DNA of 64,000 nt from Fluviispira vulneris (GTDB taxonomy: Bacteria > Bdellovibrionota_B > Oligoflexia > Silvanigrellales > Silvanigrellaceae), in the NCBI RefSeq assembly GCF_014281055.1, contig NZ_JACRSE010000002.1, positions 1-64,000 on the forward strand, in the 5' to 3' direction. Made by a program: the position numbers and the translations under genes. Under the pieces are notes generated by a model, which worked only from the letters and a program-made list of their open reading frames with translations, was not told where the DNA came from and did not search any database. Shown in pieces: positions 8,896 to 18,339 of the stretch (positions within the stretch are counted from its first letter, which is position 1; each line of letters starts with the position of its first letter).

Positions 8896-9636
8896 TTATT
8901 TATATGTTTGAATGGCAATTCCTTCATTTATGAGTTTTGTAAATAAATATTTGGTCAAATTGAGTGCATGGGGATTATCTCCATGCAAACATATTGTATC
9001 AATTTTGATAGGAAATATTTTTCCGTTTTGGCTGATAACTTTTTTTTCTTTTATCATTGTTAAGCTTTGTTTCAAAGCGATTTTTTTGTCTTTAATTATA
9101 GCGCCACACTCACTTCTTGCTAATAAAGTTCCATCGTCTTTATAGCAACGATCTGCAAATCCTTCCTCAATAATAGCTAAATGTTCTTTTTTTGCCTTTT
9201 GCACTAAGGGACTGCCCGCAAGAGCAAATAATTTTAATTTTGGATTCACTTTTTTAATTGCAGATATAATGATATCCGCTATCTGTAAATCATGTGCTGC
9301 TTGATTGTATAAAGCGCCATGTAACTTTACATGCGTGAGTTTCCCTTTTTCAGCATTGACAATTCCTTGCAGTGCAGAGATTTGAAAAATAATTTCTGCA
9401 AAAAGTACTTCTGCTGAAAGATTTAATTCGACTCTACCAAAATTTTTTTCATCTGGATAACCAGGATGAGCACCTAAGGAAATTCCCCGAGCCATAGCCC
9501 ACTTTACACTTTGATGGATACTTATAGGTGTCCCAGCATGCCTAGCACAAGCTATATTAACGGAACTGACGTAATTTATAATTTCTTTATCATTTTTAAA
9601 ACCTTCACCAATATCGGCATTGAGATCAATTTTCAT
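8896..9636 (-). CDS. pxpA: 5-oxoprolinase subunit A (LamB/YcsF family)
   Basis: A 246-residue LamB/YcsF protein starting with the signature 'MKIDLNADIGEGF', then 'VNIACARHAG', 'GISLGAHPGYPD' and 'VKLHGALYN'. PxpA with PxpB and PxpC forms the ATP-dependent prokaryotic 5-oxoprolinase that opens 5-oxoproline to glutamate, removing a spontaneous damage product of glutamine and glutamate. The start overlaps the end of pxpC by 11 bases. One deviation: the family usually has 'ACGxHAGD'; here it reads ACARHAGT, so the conserved G and D are replaced. Confidence 0.93.
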   Translation of the reverse strand: MKIDLNADIGEGFKNDKEIINYVSSVNIACARHAGTPISIHQSVKWAMARGISLGAHPGYPDEKNFGRVELNLSAEVLFAEIIFQISALQGIVNAEKGKLTHVKLHGALYNQAAHDLQIADIIISAIKKVNPKLKLFALAGSPLVQKAKKEHLAIIEEGFADRCYKDDGTLLARSECGAIIKDKKIALKQSLTMIKEKKVISQNGKIFPIKIDTICLHGDNPHALNLTKYLFTKLINEGIAIQTYK

Positions 9637-10573
9637 TTAATTCCCTTTGGATATAATTTAAACCCCACTGTATTTTATTTTTATATTCTTCTTGCTTCTT
9701 CAAAGCTTGAATAGCTTCTGCAAGGGAACAAGGAGAAAATTGAATAGTTTTGCTAAATTGTGTCTGAACAAACTGCCACATATCTGCGGCAATTATCCAG
9801 CCAATGCGAGGATATCCTCCTGTTGTTTGTGCATCAGCTAATAAAACGATTGGCTGACCATTAGGGGGAAGTTGAATGAGTCCAGGAAAAACTACATGGG
9901 AAAGCATTTCTTGATGGGTTGAAAATCTTAAAATATTTCCTGAAAGTCTATAACCCATCCTGTTACTTTCTGAAGTAACATTCCAATTTTGCGACCAAAA
10001 ATCCTCTTGGCTCAATGGAGTTAAATTATTAAATTCTGGACCTGTAATAATACGGATACGATTTGAACGTGATGGTTGTAATATACCGATGCATTTGCTT
10101 AAAAAATTAGGTTTTCCAAGTTTAAGTTCATCGCCATTTTGTAAATTTCTTCCATTAAATCCACCAAATTTATTATTTAGGTCTGTGCCTTTACCTCCCA
10201 AAATAGTCTGGATTTCAATACCACCATCAATAGCTAAATAAGTAAACACTCCAGTTTGAGCGTGACTGAGTCGCAGTATTTGTTCGGATTTTACAGGATG
10301 GCGCCAGCCATGAAATATTTTTTTATGATCAAGAGTGGCATTGAAATCTGCACCCATTAAAGAGATCCAACAATCTCTTTTGAATTGAATTGCAACAGGA
10401 CCTAGAGCAATTTCTATAGCTGGAGTATCAGGTAAATTGCCAACTAAAAGATTGGCGCAATGCAAGGCAAAACGATCGACAGCTCCGCCTAATGATACTG
10501 CATAAGAGCGGTATTCTGTTCGACCTAAGTCTTGTATACTTGTATATGCAGAAGTTTTTAATATTTTAAGCAT
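9626..10573 (-). CDS. pxpC: 5-oxoprolinase subunit C (biotin-dependent carboxyltransferase-like)
   Basis: A 315-residue protein from ATG 10573 (AAGGCG upstream). It has the KipA/urea amidolyase C-terminal fold: 'TSIQDLGRTEYRSYAVSLGGAVDRFALHCANLLVGN' at the N-terminus, 'AIDGGIEIQTILGGKGTDL' and 'PIVLLADAQTTGGYPRIGWI'. Together with PxpB it forms the ATP-dependent half of 5-oxoprolinase. Gene order pxpB-pxpC-pxpA-DUF969-DUF979 supports the assignment. About 147 bases separate it from pxpB; no clear terminator is seen there. Confidence 0.92.
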   Translation of the reverse strand: MLKILKTSAYTSIQDLGRTEYRSYAVSLGGAVDRFALHCANLLVGNLPDTPAIEIALGPVAIQFKRDCWISLMGADFNATLDHKKIFHGWRHPVKSEQILRLSHAQTGVFTYLAIDGGIEIQTILGGKGTDLNNKFGGFNGRNLQNGDELKLGKPNFLSKCIGILQPSRSNRIRIITGPEFNNLTPLSQEDFWSQNWNVTSESNRMGYRLSGNILRFSTHQEMLSHVVFPGLIQLPPNGQPIVLLADAQTTGGYPRIGWIIAADMWQFVQTQFSKTIQFSPCSLAEAIQALKKQEEYKNKIQWGLNYIQRELNEN

Positions 10574-10720
10574 ATATTTTCGCCTTATTTTTAAAATCAA
10601 TTTTTTATATTAGAAAAAAAATTCGCAATTCATTTTATCATAAAACAAGGAAATTATAGCTTAATATTATATTTAGGCAAATATAAGAGGTTAACAAATA
10701 GTATTTTTCAAATTTGGCAT

Positions 10721-11371
10721 CTATTTTTTTTCAACAAATCGAACTTTATCACCAGGCAAAAGTGTTGTTGGTTCTGATGAATCTGGTTTAAATAAAATAA
10801 AATCTGTATGTCCTATAATATTCCAGCCACCTGGTGTGCATGAAGGATAAATGCCAGTTTGACTTCCCCCAATTCCAACTGAGCCTGCAGGTATAGCAAT
10901 ATTTGGAATATTTTTTCTTGCTGTATGAAGTTGTTTAGGCAAACCGCCTAAATATGGAAATCCAGGTTGAAAGCCAAGAAAATAAACAAAATATTCACCA
11001 CTGCAATGGAGTTCAATGATTTCCTTAAAAGTGAGTCCTGTATTATTAGCAATTATTATCAGGTCAGGACCATATTTTTTTCCATATTTTACAGGAATAA
11101 TAACTTCTTTAATATTATTTTCAATTGATTCTGCTTGTTGCCAGAGTGATTCCAGTAGAAAAAGGAAATTTTCTGGATGATGAATCAATGGGTTTATAAC
11201 TATTGTAAAGTTGTTCATTCCTATTACGACGTCTATTACTTGAGGATTTAATTTTAATTTTTTTGCTAACCACCAAAGTTTTTTTTGATAAAAGAGTTCT
11301 GCAGGTGGTTCAAGCTCTAAGCTAAGAGAACTTTCATTTAGAATAAAAAAACGAGGTCGTTTTAAATTCAA
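10721..11371 (-). CDS. pxpB: 5-oxoprolinase subunit B (KipI-like)
   Basis: A 216-residue PxpB/KipI-type protein with the signatures 'VYFLGFQPGFPYLGGLP' and 'IPAGSVGIGGSQTGIYPSCTPGGWNIIG' followed by 'LLPGDKVRFV'. KipI-type subunits have a cyclophilin-like fold and pair with PxpC. The start at 11371 is 27 bases after the map stop, so transcription from the map promoter is likely. The alternative name allophanate hydrolase subunit 1 is less likely because pxpA is present in the operon. Confidence 0.92.
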   Translation of the reverse strand: MNLKRPRFFILNESSLSLELEPPAELFYQKKLWWLAKKLKLNPQVIDVVIGMNNFTIVINPLIHHPENFLFLLESLWQQAESIENNIKEVIIPVKYGKKYGPDLIIIANNTGLTFKEIIELHCSGEYFVYFLGFQPGFPYLGGLPKQLHTARKNIPNIAIPAGSVGIGGSQTGIYPSCTPGGWNIIGHTDFILFKPDSSEPTTLLPGDKVRFVEKK

Positions 11372-11398
11372 AGTATTCCCTTTCTTATCAGCTTATTA

Positions 11399-12163
11399 TT
11401 AAAAAAATGCGTCTGCTGAAGGACGAGTTAATATTATTGGTTCACTATCAGTAACTACTATTGTATGTTCAAATTGAGCTGCTTTATGCTGCTTTTTTAT
11501 AAATAGCGTCCAACCATCTTTGCTTTCTTCAGCATAAATTTCCCCAGTTGAGAGAAATGGTTCTACTGTAATGACCATTCCTTTTTTTAAAATTCTTTTT
11601 TCTTTTGGATCGAAGGTCGATGATATATATTTAGGTTCTTCGTGTAATGCTTTCCCAACTCCATGGCTGCCTAAATTTTCAATAATTGAATATTTATATT
11701 TACGGGCAATTTTTTCTACCGATTTTCCTATGGCGGATAATTTTTCTCCACTTTTAGAAGCGCTTATTCCTGCATACATCGCCTCTACTGTAGCATTGCA
11801 CAATCTTTCATTTTGGGGAGTTTTTACACCAACACAAAAAGATCCTCCTGTATCGGCAAAATATCCATTTAATTCAGCAGAAACATCAATGTTAATTAAA
11901 TCCCCTGCCATTATTTTTTTTCTTGATGGGATCCCATGTGCAATTTCATGGTTTAAGGAAATACATGTGTAGCCAGGGAAATTATATATTAATTTTGGTG
12001 CTGAAACCGCGCCAAATTTTTTAAGAAATGTTCCTCCCAATTCATCAAGTTCCTGAGTGGTCATTCCTATTTCAACGCTTTTCTTCATAAAAACAAGTGT
12101 ATCAGCAACTATTGTTCCGATTTGTTGTAATTTTTTTAGCTCATCGTCATTTTGTAATATCAT
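11399..12163 (-). CDS. map: Methionine aminopeptidase, type I
   Basis: A 254-residue MetAP that removes the N-terminal Met from nascent proteins. Metal and active-site residues are visible: 'EIAHGIPS' (His), 'NIDVSAELNGYFADTG' (two Asp), 'SHGVGKALHEEP' (His), 'ITVEPFLS' (Glu) and 'FEHTIVVT' (Glu). There is no N-terminal zinc-finger extension. It is first in the operon ahead of pxpB; the link between the two functions is unusual and may only reflect co-transcription. It may be a second map copy, since map is more often in a ribosomal-protein or secY cluster. Confidence 0.93.
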   Translation of the reverse strand: MILQNDDELKKLQQIGTIVADTLVFMKKSVEIGMTTQELDELGGTFLKKFGAVSAPKLIYNFPGYTCISLNHEIAHGIPSRKKIMAGDLINIDVSAELNGYFADTGGSFCVGVKTPQNERLCNATVEAMYAGISASKSGEKLSAIGKSVEKIARKYKYSIIENLGSHGVGKALHEEPKYISSTFDPKEKRILKKGMVITVEPFLSTGEIYAEESKDGWTLFIKKQHKAAQFEHTIVVTDSEPIILTRPSADAFF

Positions 12164-12605
12164 TCAATCTTCCAATATCAAATAAATCTAAAATTATCTC
12201 AAGTTATTCGTTTGAGCAACGGAAAGTGAAAGATTCAATTTCAAAACATAATAAATACTCTAAGCTGGGTAGATGTGCAAGACGACTAAATGTATATTTT
12301 CTTAGAAGAAATGAATTGTACTTACAAAAGCTATGTTTCGATAACGGAACAAAATAATTTTATTTTTAGAATTTTTTCTGATTAAAGCCTAAGAGCGAGC
12401 GAATTTTATTTTCAGCGTAAAATTTAGAAAGCAGATCATAAAATTTATCATTAAGTGTTAAATTATTTACAGAGAAAAAAGAAAAATTGTATCAATAGAC
12501 TTATTATTTATTAAATATGACTGAAGCATCTATGTCAAAATAATTTGCTTGTTTTTATAGTAAAATTTCATAATATGATGCAAAAAAAAAATTAAAGGAA
12601 AAACA
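12164..12605. other. Intergenic region without supported genes
   Basis: About 440 bases between divergent map and the NTF2-like gene. An open frame (12097-12357, plus) overlaps the map start and has no recognisable features or ribosome binding site. The rest is AT-rich and holds only the promoters expected for both flanking genes. AAAGGAAAAAC precedes the ATG at 12606. Confidence 0.5.
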
Positions 12606-13146
12606 ATGTTGAAAATAATTTTAATATTTTTCTCAATTATATTAAATATTAATGCTTATAGCGAAGCAAAAAAAATTGATAATAAGGCAATTGTAGTTGA
12701 ACTTATCAAAAGTATTGAAAAACGAGATCCTAAATCTGTAGAATACGTTGATAAAGAAAAATATAAAGATAATAATGCGGGTATAAAATATAGTATAAAA
12801 GGTTTCAACAAAGTCCGCAGTAAGAATCCAAAAATTCTTAGATGATATACTTATCAAAAAGAATTTTAAGCAAGTAAATAAATTTATTGATCAAAAAAAG
12901 TTCCAATCATATAATACTGATTTAAATTATTCTTTAGTTGGAGAAATCGGACTTTATAAAAATAATATTTCAAATAATAAAGATGGAAATTACTATGATA
13001 AAAATAATCTAATATTGGCAGAAGGAAACTTTGTTTTATCTGTTAGTGAAGGACGTATCGCTTGTAGAAGTGTGATTTACTATGATCTATTTCGAGTTGA
13101 AAATAATAAAATTGTAGAGCACTGGGATGTTATAACGAATAAATAA
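12606..13146 (+). pseudogene. NTF2-like (SnoaL-type) exported protein, frameshifted
   Basis: The frame opens with a signal peptide (MLKIILIFFSIILNINAYS) and an NTF2-like start ('VVELIKSIEKRDPKSVEYVDKEKY', 'GFNKV') but stops at 12843-12845. The next frame carries the C-terminal half, ending in the typical 'LAEGNFVLSVSEGR' and 'YYDLFRVENNKIVEHWDV' of this family, to a stop at 13144-13146. Removing one A from the A5 run at 12830-12834 joins the two into one ~179-residue protein. Either a real frameshift or a homopolymer read error. SnoaL-like proteins have varied functions and none can be assigned. Confidence 0.72.
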
Positions 13147-13203
13147 ATTATTCTATTTTATTCCTTTTGAAGGGGCTATGAAAATAATATTATTTTTATA
13201 TTT

Positions 13204-14346
13204 TTGTTTATTTTTACTATATTTTTGAGTTGCAGTAAAAATAACTCTAACAGCAGTTTACCTCCTTCAAGCGGAGGACCAGACCCACTAAAGTCGAAGT
13301 TTACTTTGCAAAATCGTGCTAGTTTTTTAAGAGAATATAATGGCTCCCCTGTAAAAATACGGAGAGATTTATTTGAAGCTCGAATGCAATTAAAAGCAAA
13401 CAAACATTTTTATGATTATTACTTAGAAGAAGAAGATCAGCCGACTCGAGATTGGCTTCGCTATCAAACAGAAACATTTTTCAAATTAATATCAGTTTTT
13501 AAAGGTTATCCAGAAGATCTCCTTTGGAAATATAAAAAATTTATTGATCAGCCTCTTACTGATGTTTTAAAAACTTTTGTATATCAAGTGGCAGATAATG
13601 AAAGCGGGCGTAATTTTGTGCATGATTTAGAAAATATTTGTGACTTTCATGAAATTCATGTTAGAACAATTTTTAATTCTTCAATAAAAGAAAGATATGA
13701 AATATTAAATCCCTGTATATCGAATACATATCAAAATGCATGGTTAGATTATGATTCAGAAAGTATTGGAGATACGGATTCTGAGGCAATTAGAGATGCT
13801 TACTTCGATGGCAGTCCTTTTATTTTAAAAGAGATCGATGTCATCGTAGAAAACCCATTAGGTAAAGATCCAATGTCAGTGCGAACTTTTGAAGAAAACG
13901 ATTATATTAATTATCTACAGAAAGAAATAGCAAATAAATTTAAAATCTATATGGATAATCCGGCAAACGTTAAGAACAACCTTTTGTCAGTGGGCAAAGC
14001 ATTAATTGCGCCACTTAATATTTCATTTGTTCAAGGTGAACAAACTTTAAATTTAAAATTGAGTAGAGAATATGTTGACGGCGCGCATTTTTCAGGCTCA
14101 GCCTTTACTGCTTTGTATCCTTATCAAAGTAATCTTGTAAAATCTGTCATTACTGCCATTGAAAGTAAAAATGAAAATAATTTTATCAATGCTTTTTTAA
14201 AGCTTGCAGCAGCACATCCTGTAATGATACAAAGAAAAGTGGTATTAGAGATATTTCCAGATCTTTTTGTTACCAAAGATTTTCCATCATTTAAAATATA
14301 TTCATCATATTTGCACTATCTTTTAAATTGTACGCAGTTCCACTAA
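13204..14346 (+). CDS. Putative lipoprotein, signal peptide out of frame with best start
   Basis: A 380-residue frame beginning at TTG 13204 reads FIFTIFLSC, a lipobox (LSC) with far too short a leader. An AAGGGG Shine-Dalgarno and ATG at 13178 lie just upstream but one base out of frame, and that frame stops at 13226-13228. Adding one T to the T5 run at 13201-13205 gives a perfect 19-residue lipoprotein leader (MKIILFLYFLFIFTIFLSC). After the lipid cysteine comes a Ser/Pro/Gly linker, then a mostly helical soluble domain that I do not recognise. Either a sequencing error, a decaying gene or a slippage switch. Confidence 0.7.
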   Translation: MFIFTIFLSCSKNNSNSSLPPSSGGPDPLKSKFTLQNRASFLREYNGSPVKIRRDLFEARMQLKANKHFYDYYLEEEDQPTRDWLRYQTETFFKLISVFKGYPEDLLWKYKKFIDQPLTDVLKTFVYQVADNESGRNFVHDLENICDFHEIHVRTIFNSSIKERYEILNPCISNTYQNAWLDYDSESIGDTDSEAIRDAYFDGSPFILKEIDVIVENPLGKDPMSVRTFEENDYINYLQKEIANKFKIYMDNPANVKNNLLSVGKALIAPLNISFVQGEQTLNLKLSREYVDGAHFSGSAFTALYPYQSNLVKSVITAIESKNENNFINAFLKLAAAHPVMIQRKVVLEIFPDLFVTKDFPSFKIYSSYLHYLLNCTQFH

Positions 14347-14353
14347 TAATTAA

Positions 14354-16753
14354 TTAACAGCGACTCCAGCCGCAATCCATACAAGTTTTACAGCCTGATT
14401 GATGAACCATATTTGATTTTTGACAATTTGGACAAATTTCTCCTGTGAATTTTGTACCATCTTTAATATATTTTTTAAGCACTCGATTAATTGCACTTGC
14501 AAAATGTGTAATATTACCTTCAGTTTTTTCGAGTTGCTGAACTATGTATTTAATATCAACTCCATGTCTTAAATTTAATGATACAAGGCGTGTGATGGCA
14601 CTCTCTGAAGGAGCATTTTGTAAAAGTTTTTTTAAATTAATTTCTTTTGAGTTTTTAAATTTTAAAAAATAATTTTGATTTTTATGTTTCAAAATTTCAG
14701 CATTTTTACTGTTTTCAGGCAATGAATATTTATCGCAATAACCACAAAAAACTTCATATGGTTCGTTTTCAAGAAGACCAATAAGAATAAGCCAGTTTTG
14801 TTTATTTAATTTAAAATTATGGATATCGCAAGTTAAAACACTGGGGCGCTTTACAGCGATAATTTTCTGAAAATTTTTCGAAGTATTCTCATTCGTGTTT
14901 GTGGGTATGTTATTTATAATTCCTTCTCTGCTTTTGTCACGATAGACTGTTACAGATTTTAATCCATATTGCCATGCTGTTAAGAAAATCTTTCGAATGT
15001 CTTCTACCAAGGCATTTTCTGGTAAATTATAGGTCACAGAAATCCCACTGTCGATATATTTATATAAAGTTGAAATTAATTTTAATTTATCTATTGGATC
15101 GACATTTTTCTCTGGATTTGTATTCCAAGCAGCAAAAACCCATTCATTTTTTTCTACTAATTTTTCAGCATTTTCTTTTGTTAAAGGAATTTTTTGTCTA
15201 TTTAATTCGTTTATAACAGAGTTGTCAAAAATTAAATGTGACTTGTACTCACCTGTAAGCGTCCGTTCTCTCCGTTCAAAATAAGGAGCAAAGGCCGGTT
15301 CGCAGCCGCTTCCTCCTACTCCAACGACCATTGATAAAGTTCCTGTCGGTGCTACTGTAAGGCAGCAAACATGGCGCATTGCAGTAAACTCATCCGCTTT
15401 TAATGATGTGAGTTGGCATAGTCTTTTAATAAATGGACTTTTAACAAACCACTCTTTCTTAAATTCTTTAAAGCTTCCTCTTTCTTTACCCAATTGTATG
15501 GAACTGCGATATGCTGTTTCTGTGAACACTTTCATTATTTCTTCAGATATAGAAATACTTTTTTCAGATCCATATCTAATTTTTGCTTTAATAAACCAAT
15601 CATACAGTCCTGTAAAACCCAGTCCAATGCGAGTCATTTCTATTAATTTTTCTCGTTGTATAGGATGTGGTGATCGGTTTTCTTGAAATTCAGCAATAAT
15701 AACATTATCTAAAAATCGTATACCAAACTCAACTCTTTCTCTCAGCCAATCTTGCCAGTTCTCATTTAACAAGGGCATGTTATAAAAATTGATAGAAGCA
15801 AGAACACAAGTATTGAACGGATCTAATTTTTGTTCCGAACAACCGTTGGTTGAAACAATATGGTATTTAATATTTGGGTGATAATTGCTATTTGAAAATT
15901 CTTCGCTATGATCCCAGAATTCAATACCTGGTTCGCCAGTGTTCCATGCCTGAAAAGTTATTTTCTGGAAAAGAGATTGTGCTGTTACTTCTCGCTTTAT
16001 GCTTAAATTAGGTCCGGGTGAATTTTCATCAAATAATTTATTGCCAAGAAATATTTTATTTTCTTTTCTCTCCCAGCTTAATTCAATATTTTTATTTTCG
16101 ATGACTGCATTCATAAACTTATTGTCTACTTTGACCGATATATTTTGAGAAGTTAATTGTGTGATATCGGATTTACAAGTGATGAATTCTTCCACATCAG
16201 GATGGTAAATCCAAATGTCTGGTTTTGTTGCACCTCTTCTATTTTCAGCGCCTATCACTTGCATAGCAGCATCAAATATAGAGAGAAAACTGACAGCCCC
16301 TGTGCTAACTCTTGCACAATTGTGCGTTCGTGCTCCGCGAGGTCTGAGACCTGAAATATCGATTCCATTCCCTTGTCCATAGGAGGCGATACGGCTCCAA
16401 TGAGTCAGTGAATGAGCAAAAATTTCTTCAATGGAATCTTTAATAGGTGCTTGCGTTGTGCAATTTACATAAGAGATTTTATGAGATTTATTTCCTGCAG
16501 CGCGCCAAATTCCTCCAGCAGGGCTGAAGTCTTTTGCATGAATATATTGAATGGTTTTTTGTTGCATTTCTTCAAAGGCGCTGATGTCATATTTGTTAAC
16601 TTCATAAGCGACCCGTTGTATGGCCTCTGGAAATTTTTCTTTTCTTTTTTCGTTTGTTAAAGTATCTTCTATTTCAAAGCAATATTTATTTTCAATTATG
16701 TTTTTATATAATTCAGAGGTAAATTGAAATTCATCTAATATTTTTGAAAGCAT
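14354..16753 (-). CDS. nrdJ: Adenosylcobalamin-dependent (class II) ribonucleoside-diphosphate reductase
   Basis: A 799-residue class II ribonucleotide reductase making deoxyribonucleotides with a B12 cofactor. Visible: 'FSPAGGIWRAAG', 'SYVNCTTQAPIKDSI' (substrate-site Cys), 'GQGNGIDISGLRPRGA', 'NRRGATKPDIWIYHPD', 'STNGCSEQ' (catalytic Asn-Cys-Glu region), 'LTVAPTGTLSMVVGVGGSGCEPAF'. The C-terminal ~170 residues form a TSCPD-type domain ending in a CxxC/CxxC zinc ribbon (CPNC...CMDC). No NrdR box or cobalamin riboswitch is seen. Last gene of a four-gene run, 49 bases after the thioesterase. Confidence 0.93.
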   Translation of the reverse strand: MLSKILDEFQFTSELYKNIIENKYCFEIEDTLTNEKRKEKFPEAIQRVAYEVNKYDISAFEEMQQKTIQYIHAKDFSPAGGIWRAAGNKSHKISYVNCTTQAPIKDSIEEIFAHSLTHWSRIASYGQGNGIDISGLRPRGARTHNCARVSTGAVSFLSIFDAAMQVIGAENRRGATKPDIWIYHPDVEEFITCKSDITQLTSQNISVKVDNKFMNAVIENKNIELSWERKENKIFLGNKLFDENSPGPNLSIKREVTAQSLFQKITFQAWNTGEPGIEFWDHSEEFSNSNYHPNIKYHIVSTNGCSEQKLDPFNTCVLASINFYNMPLLNENWQDWLRERVEFGIRFLDNVIIAEFQENRSPHPIQREKLIEMTRIGLGFTGLYDWFIKAKIRYGSEKSISISEEIMKVFTETAYRSSIQLGKERGSFKEFKKEWFVKSPFIKRLCQLTSLKADEFTAMRHVCCLTVAPTGTLSMVVGVGGSGCEPAFAPYFERRERTLTGEYKSHLIFDNSVINELNRQKIPLTKENAEKLVEKNEWVFAAWNTNPEKNVDPIDKLKLISTLYKYIDSGISVTYNLPENALVEDIRKIFLTAWQYGLKSVTVYRDKSREGIINNIPTNTNENTSKNFQKIIAVKRPSVLTCDIHNFKLNKQNWLILIGLLENEPYEVFCGYCDKYSLPENSKNAEILKHKNQNYFLKFKNSKEINLKKLLQNAPSESAITRLVSLNLRHGVDIKYIVQQLEKTEGNITHFASAINRVLKKYIKDGTKFTGEICPNCQKSNMVHQSGCKTCMDCGWSRC

Positions 16754-16802
16754 TCTATTTGCTCTCCTTGAAACCAGAATACTCTATTTTGGTGCGATAA
16801 TC

Positions 16803-17198
16803 TCATAAAACTGAAGTGGGTTTGCCATTTTCATTGAGTGCGACCATAGAAAAGACTCCACTTACAGCAAGTTCTCTTTGATTCGTATGCATCTGTTCTA
16901 TAAAAATTTGCACTTGAATTTTTAAACTTTTATTTCCAACATGTATGACTTTGCCATGCATGTCTGCAAAAGTTCCTGCAGGGATTGGTCTTTGGAAATC
17001 TGTTTTATCTAACGAGACAGTCACTATTTTTTTGCGGCAAAAACGCGTTGCTGTAATAAATGCAATTTCATCCATCCAATTGAGAGCAGTGCCACCGAAT
17101 AAAGTATTATAATGATTTGTTGTGTCAGGAAAAACACATTTAATCATTCTTGTTTCAGAAATGCGTATGAGCTCTTGAATTTTATCTGAATCAGTCAT
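16803..17198 (-). CDS. Acyl-CoA thioesterase, hotdog fold (YciA-like)
   Basis: A 131-residue single-hotdog protein with the YciA/BACH pattern: 'FPDTTNHYNTLFGGTALNWMDEIAFITATRF' (catalytic Asn/Asp region), 'VSLDKTDFQRPIPAGTFADMHG' and 'SLKIQVQIFIEQM'. Family members hydrolyse acyl-CoA to free acid and CoA in the cytoplasm. It is 24 bases downstream of the GT9 gene. Substrate chain length cannot be read from the sequence. Confidence 0.9.
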   Translation of the reverse strand: MTDSDKIQELIRISETRMIKCVFPDTTNHYNTLFGGTALNWMDEIAFITATRFCRKKIVTVSLDKTDFQRPIPAGTFADMHGKVIHVGNKSLKIQVQIFIEQMHTNQRELAVSGVFSMVALNENGKPTSVL

Positions 17199-17222
17199 TT
17201 TTTTCTCCTTTTTAGAGTATTT

Positions 17223-18332
17223 CTAAAAATAATTTTTCATTTTTTGCAAGACAGTTGTTGGAGAAATATCTTTAAGACATTTTAAATTTTTATAGTAGCA
17301 GTCAGATTTGCCGTGGCGTGTACATGGACTACAAGAAATATTTTCATACTCTAAAGTTATATTTTTAAATAATGGTACAAAACCAAAATTTGGAGATGTT
17401 GCTCCAAAAATGACTGTTGCAGGTCTTTTATAAATATCCGCAGCGTGTCCAGCAAAAGAATCATTTGAAATAATATAATTTGCATGTGCTATGAGATCGA
17501 GAGTTTCACCTAAACTTGTTTTGTTTACTAAATTTAGCACTCTTTTATTTTTGGGGTATGCTAAATATTCGCCAATAAATTCTTCACTTTTACCGCCACA
17601 TATTATTATGTTATTATCGGAATGGCTAATAATCAGTTGAATTAATTCCCTGAAATTTTCCTTTGGCCACATTTTAATAAAGCCACTTGCGCCAGGGAAA
17701 ATACAAATGTAATTTTTTAAAGGCAAGTGGAAATTCTTATTAAAACTCAGCAATGTGTAATCAAAATTATCGGGTTTTTTTATATTTACATTATCGATTT
17801 TTAATACTCGATTGACTAAATCATCTTGTAAATCGTGGATTCTTATAATTTCTTTTATTTTATTTCTTCTTTTTTGCTCAAATGAAAAATATGCAAGCAC
17901 AATAAGAAATAGTCTGAAGAATGTTCTTTTTTCTACAAAAAAAGTATTTTCAAAAAATAGATGTAACTCTTTTTTAAGAAGTTTTTTTGCTCTTTTACTT
18001 CGTCTAGTTCTTTGTAGATCAATTATTATTCTATCTTTAATTGTCTTGATTGAATTTATTTTCTGACAAAAATGTTCTTTAATTAATATTTTAGAGTCAT
18101 AATAGTATTTAATATCATTATCTTTGTCTATACAAATGTATGCATTTAAATCATGCATGCGTCGGGCGATCTCTTCGGTTGCCAAAGATGTTACCAGAAT
18201 TGGAAAATAACCGTTTGCTTTTAGCTTTGTAATAACTCGGGAAGCGATGATAACATCACCGATTGCTGTCATTCTTGTGATATAAACTATTCGCTCAAAT
18301 TGTATTGTTTCATTATTTGTCAATATGCTCAT
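17223..18332 (-). CDS. Glycosyltransferase family 9 (heptosyltransferase-like)
   Basis: A 369-residue GT9 protein. The N-terminus 'IVYITRMTAIGDVIIASRVITKLKA' is the family start, and the nucleotide-sugar domain shows 'ICIFPGASGFIKMWPKENFRELIQLI', 'IIICGGKSEE', 'LIAHANYIISNDSFAGHAADIYKRPATVIFGATSP' with the conserved ND..xxH-type motif. These enzymes add heptose or related sugars to the LPS core at the inner face of the inner membrane. A basic insert (about 100-150) is longer than usual. It is seven bases after the membrane-protein gene. Confidence 0.9.
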   Translation of the reverse strand: MSILTNNETIQFERIVYITRMTAIGDVIIASRVITKLKANGYFPILVTSLATEEIARRMHDLNAYICIDKDNDIKYYYDSKILIKEHFCQKINSIKTIKDRIIIDLQRTRRSKRAKKLLKKELHLFFENTFFVEKRTFFRLFLIVLAYFSFEQKRRNKIKEIIRIHDLQDDLVNRVLKIDNVNIKKPDNFDYTLLSFNKNFHLPLKNYICIFPGASGFIKMWPKENFRELIQLIISHSDNNIIICGGKSEEFIGEYLAYPKNKRVLNLVNKTSLGETLDLIAHANYIISNDSFAGHAADIYKRPATVIFGATSPNFGFVPLFKNITLEYENISCSPCTRHGKSDCYYKNLKCLKDISPTTVLQKMKNYF

Positions 18333-18339
18333 TTCAATT

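Noticed and set aside
12097-12357. 86-residue open frame, plus strand
   Set aside because: It begins inside map, has no ribosome site or motif, and its composition does not stand out.
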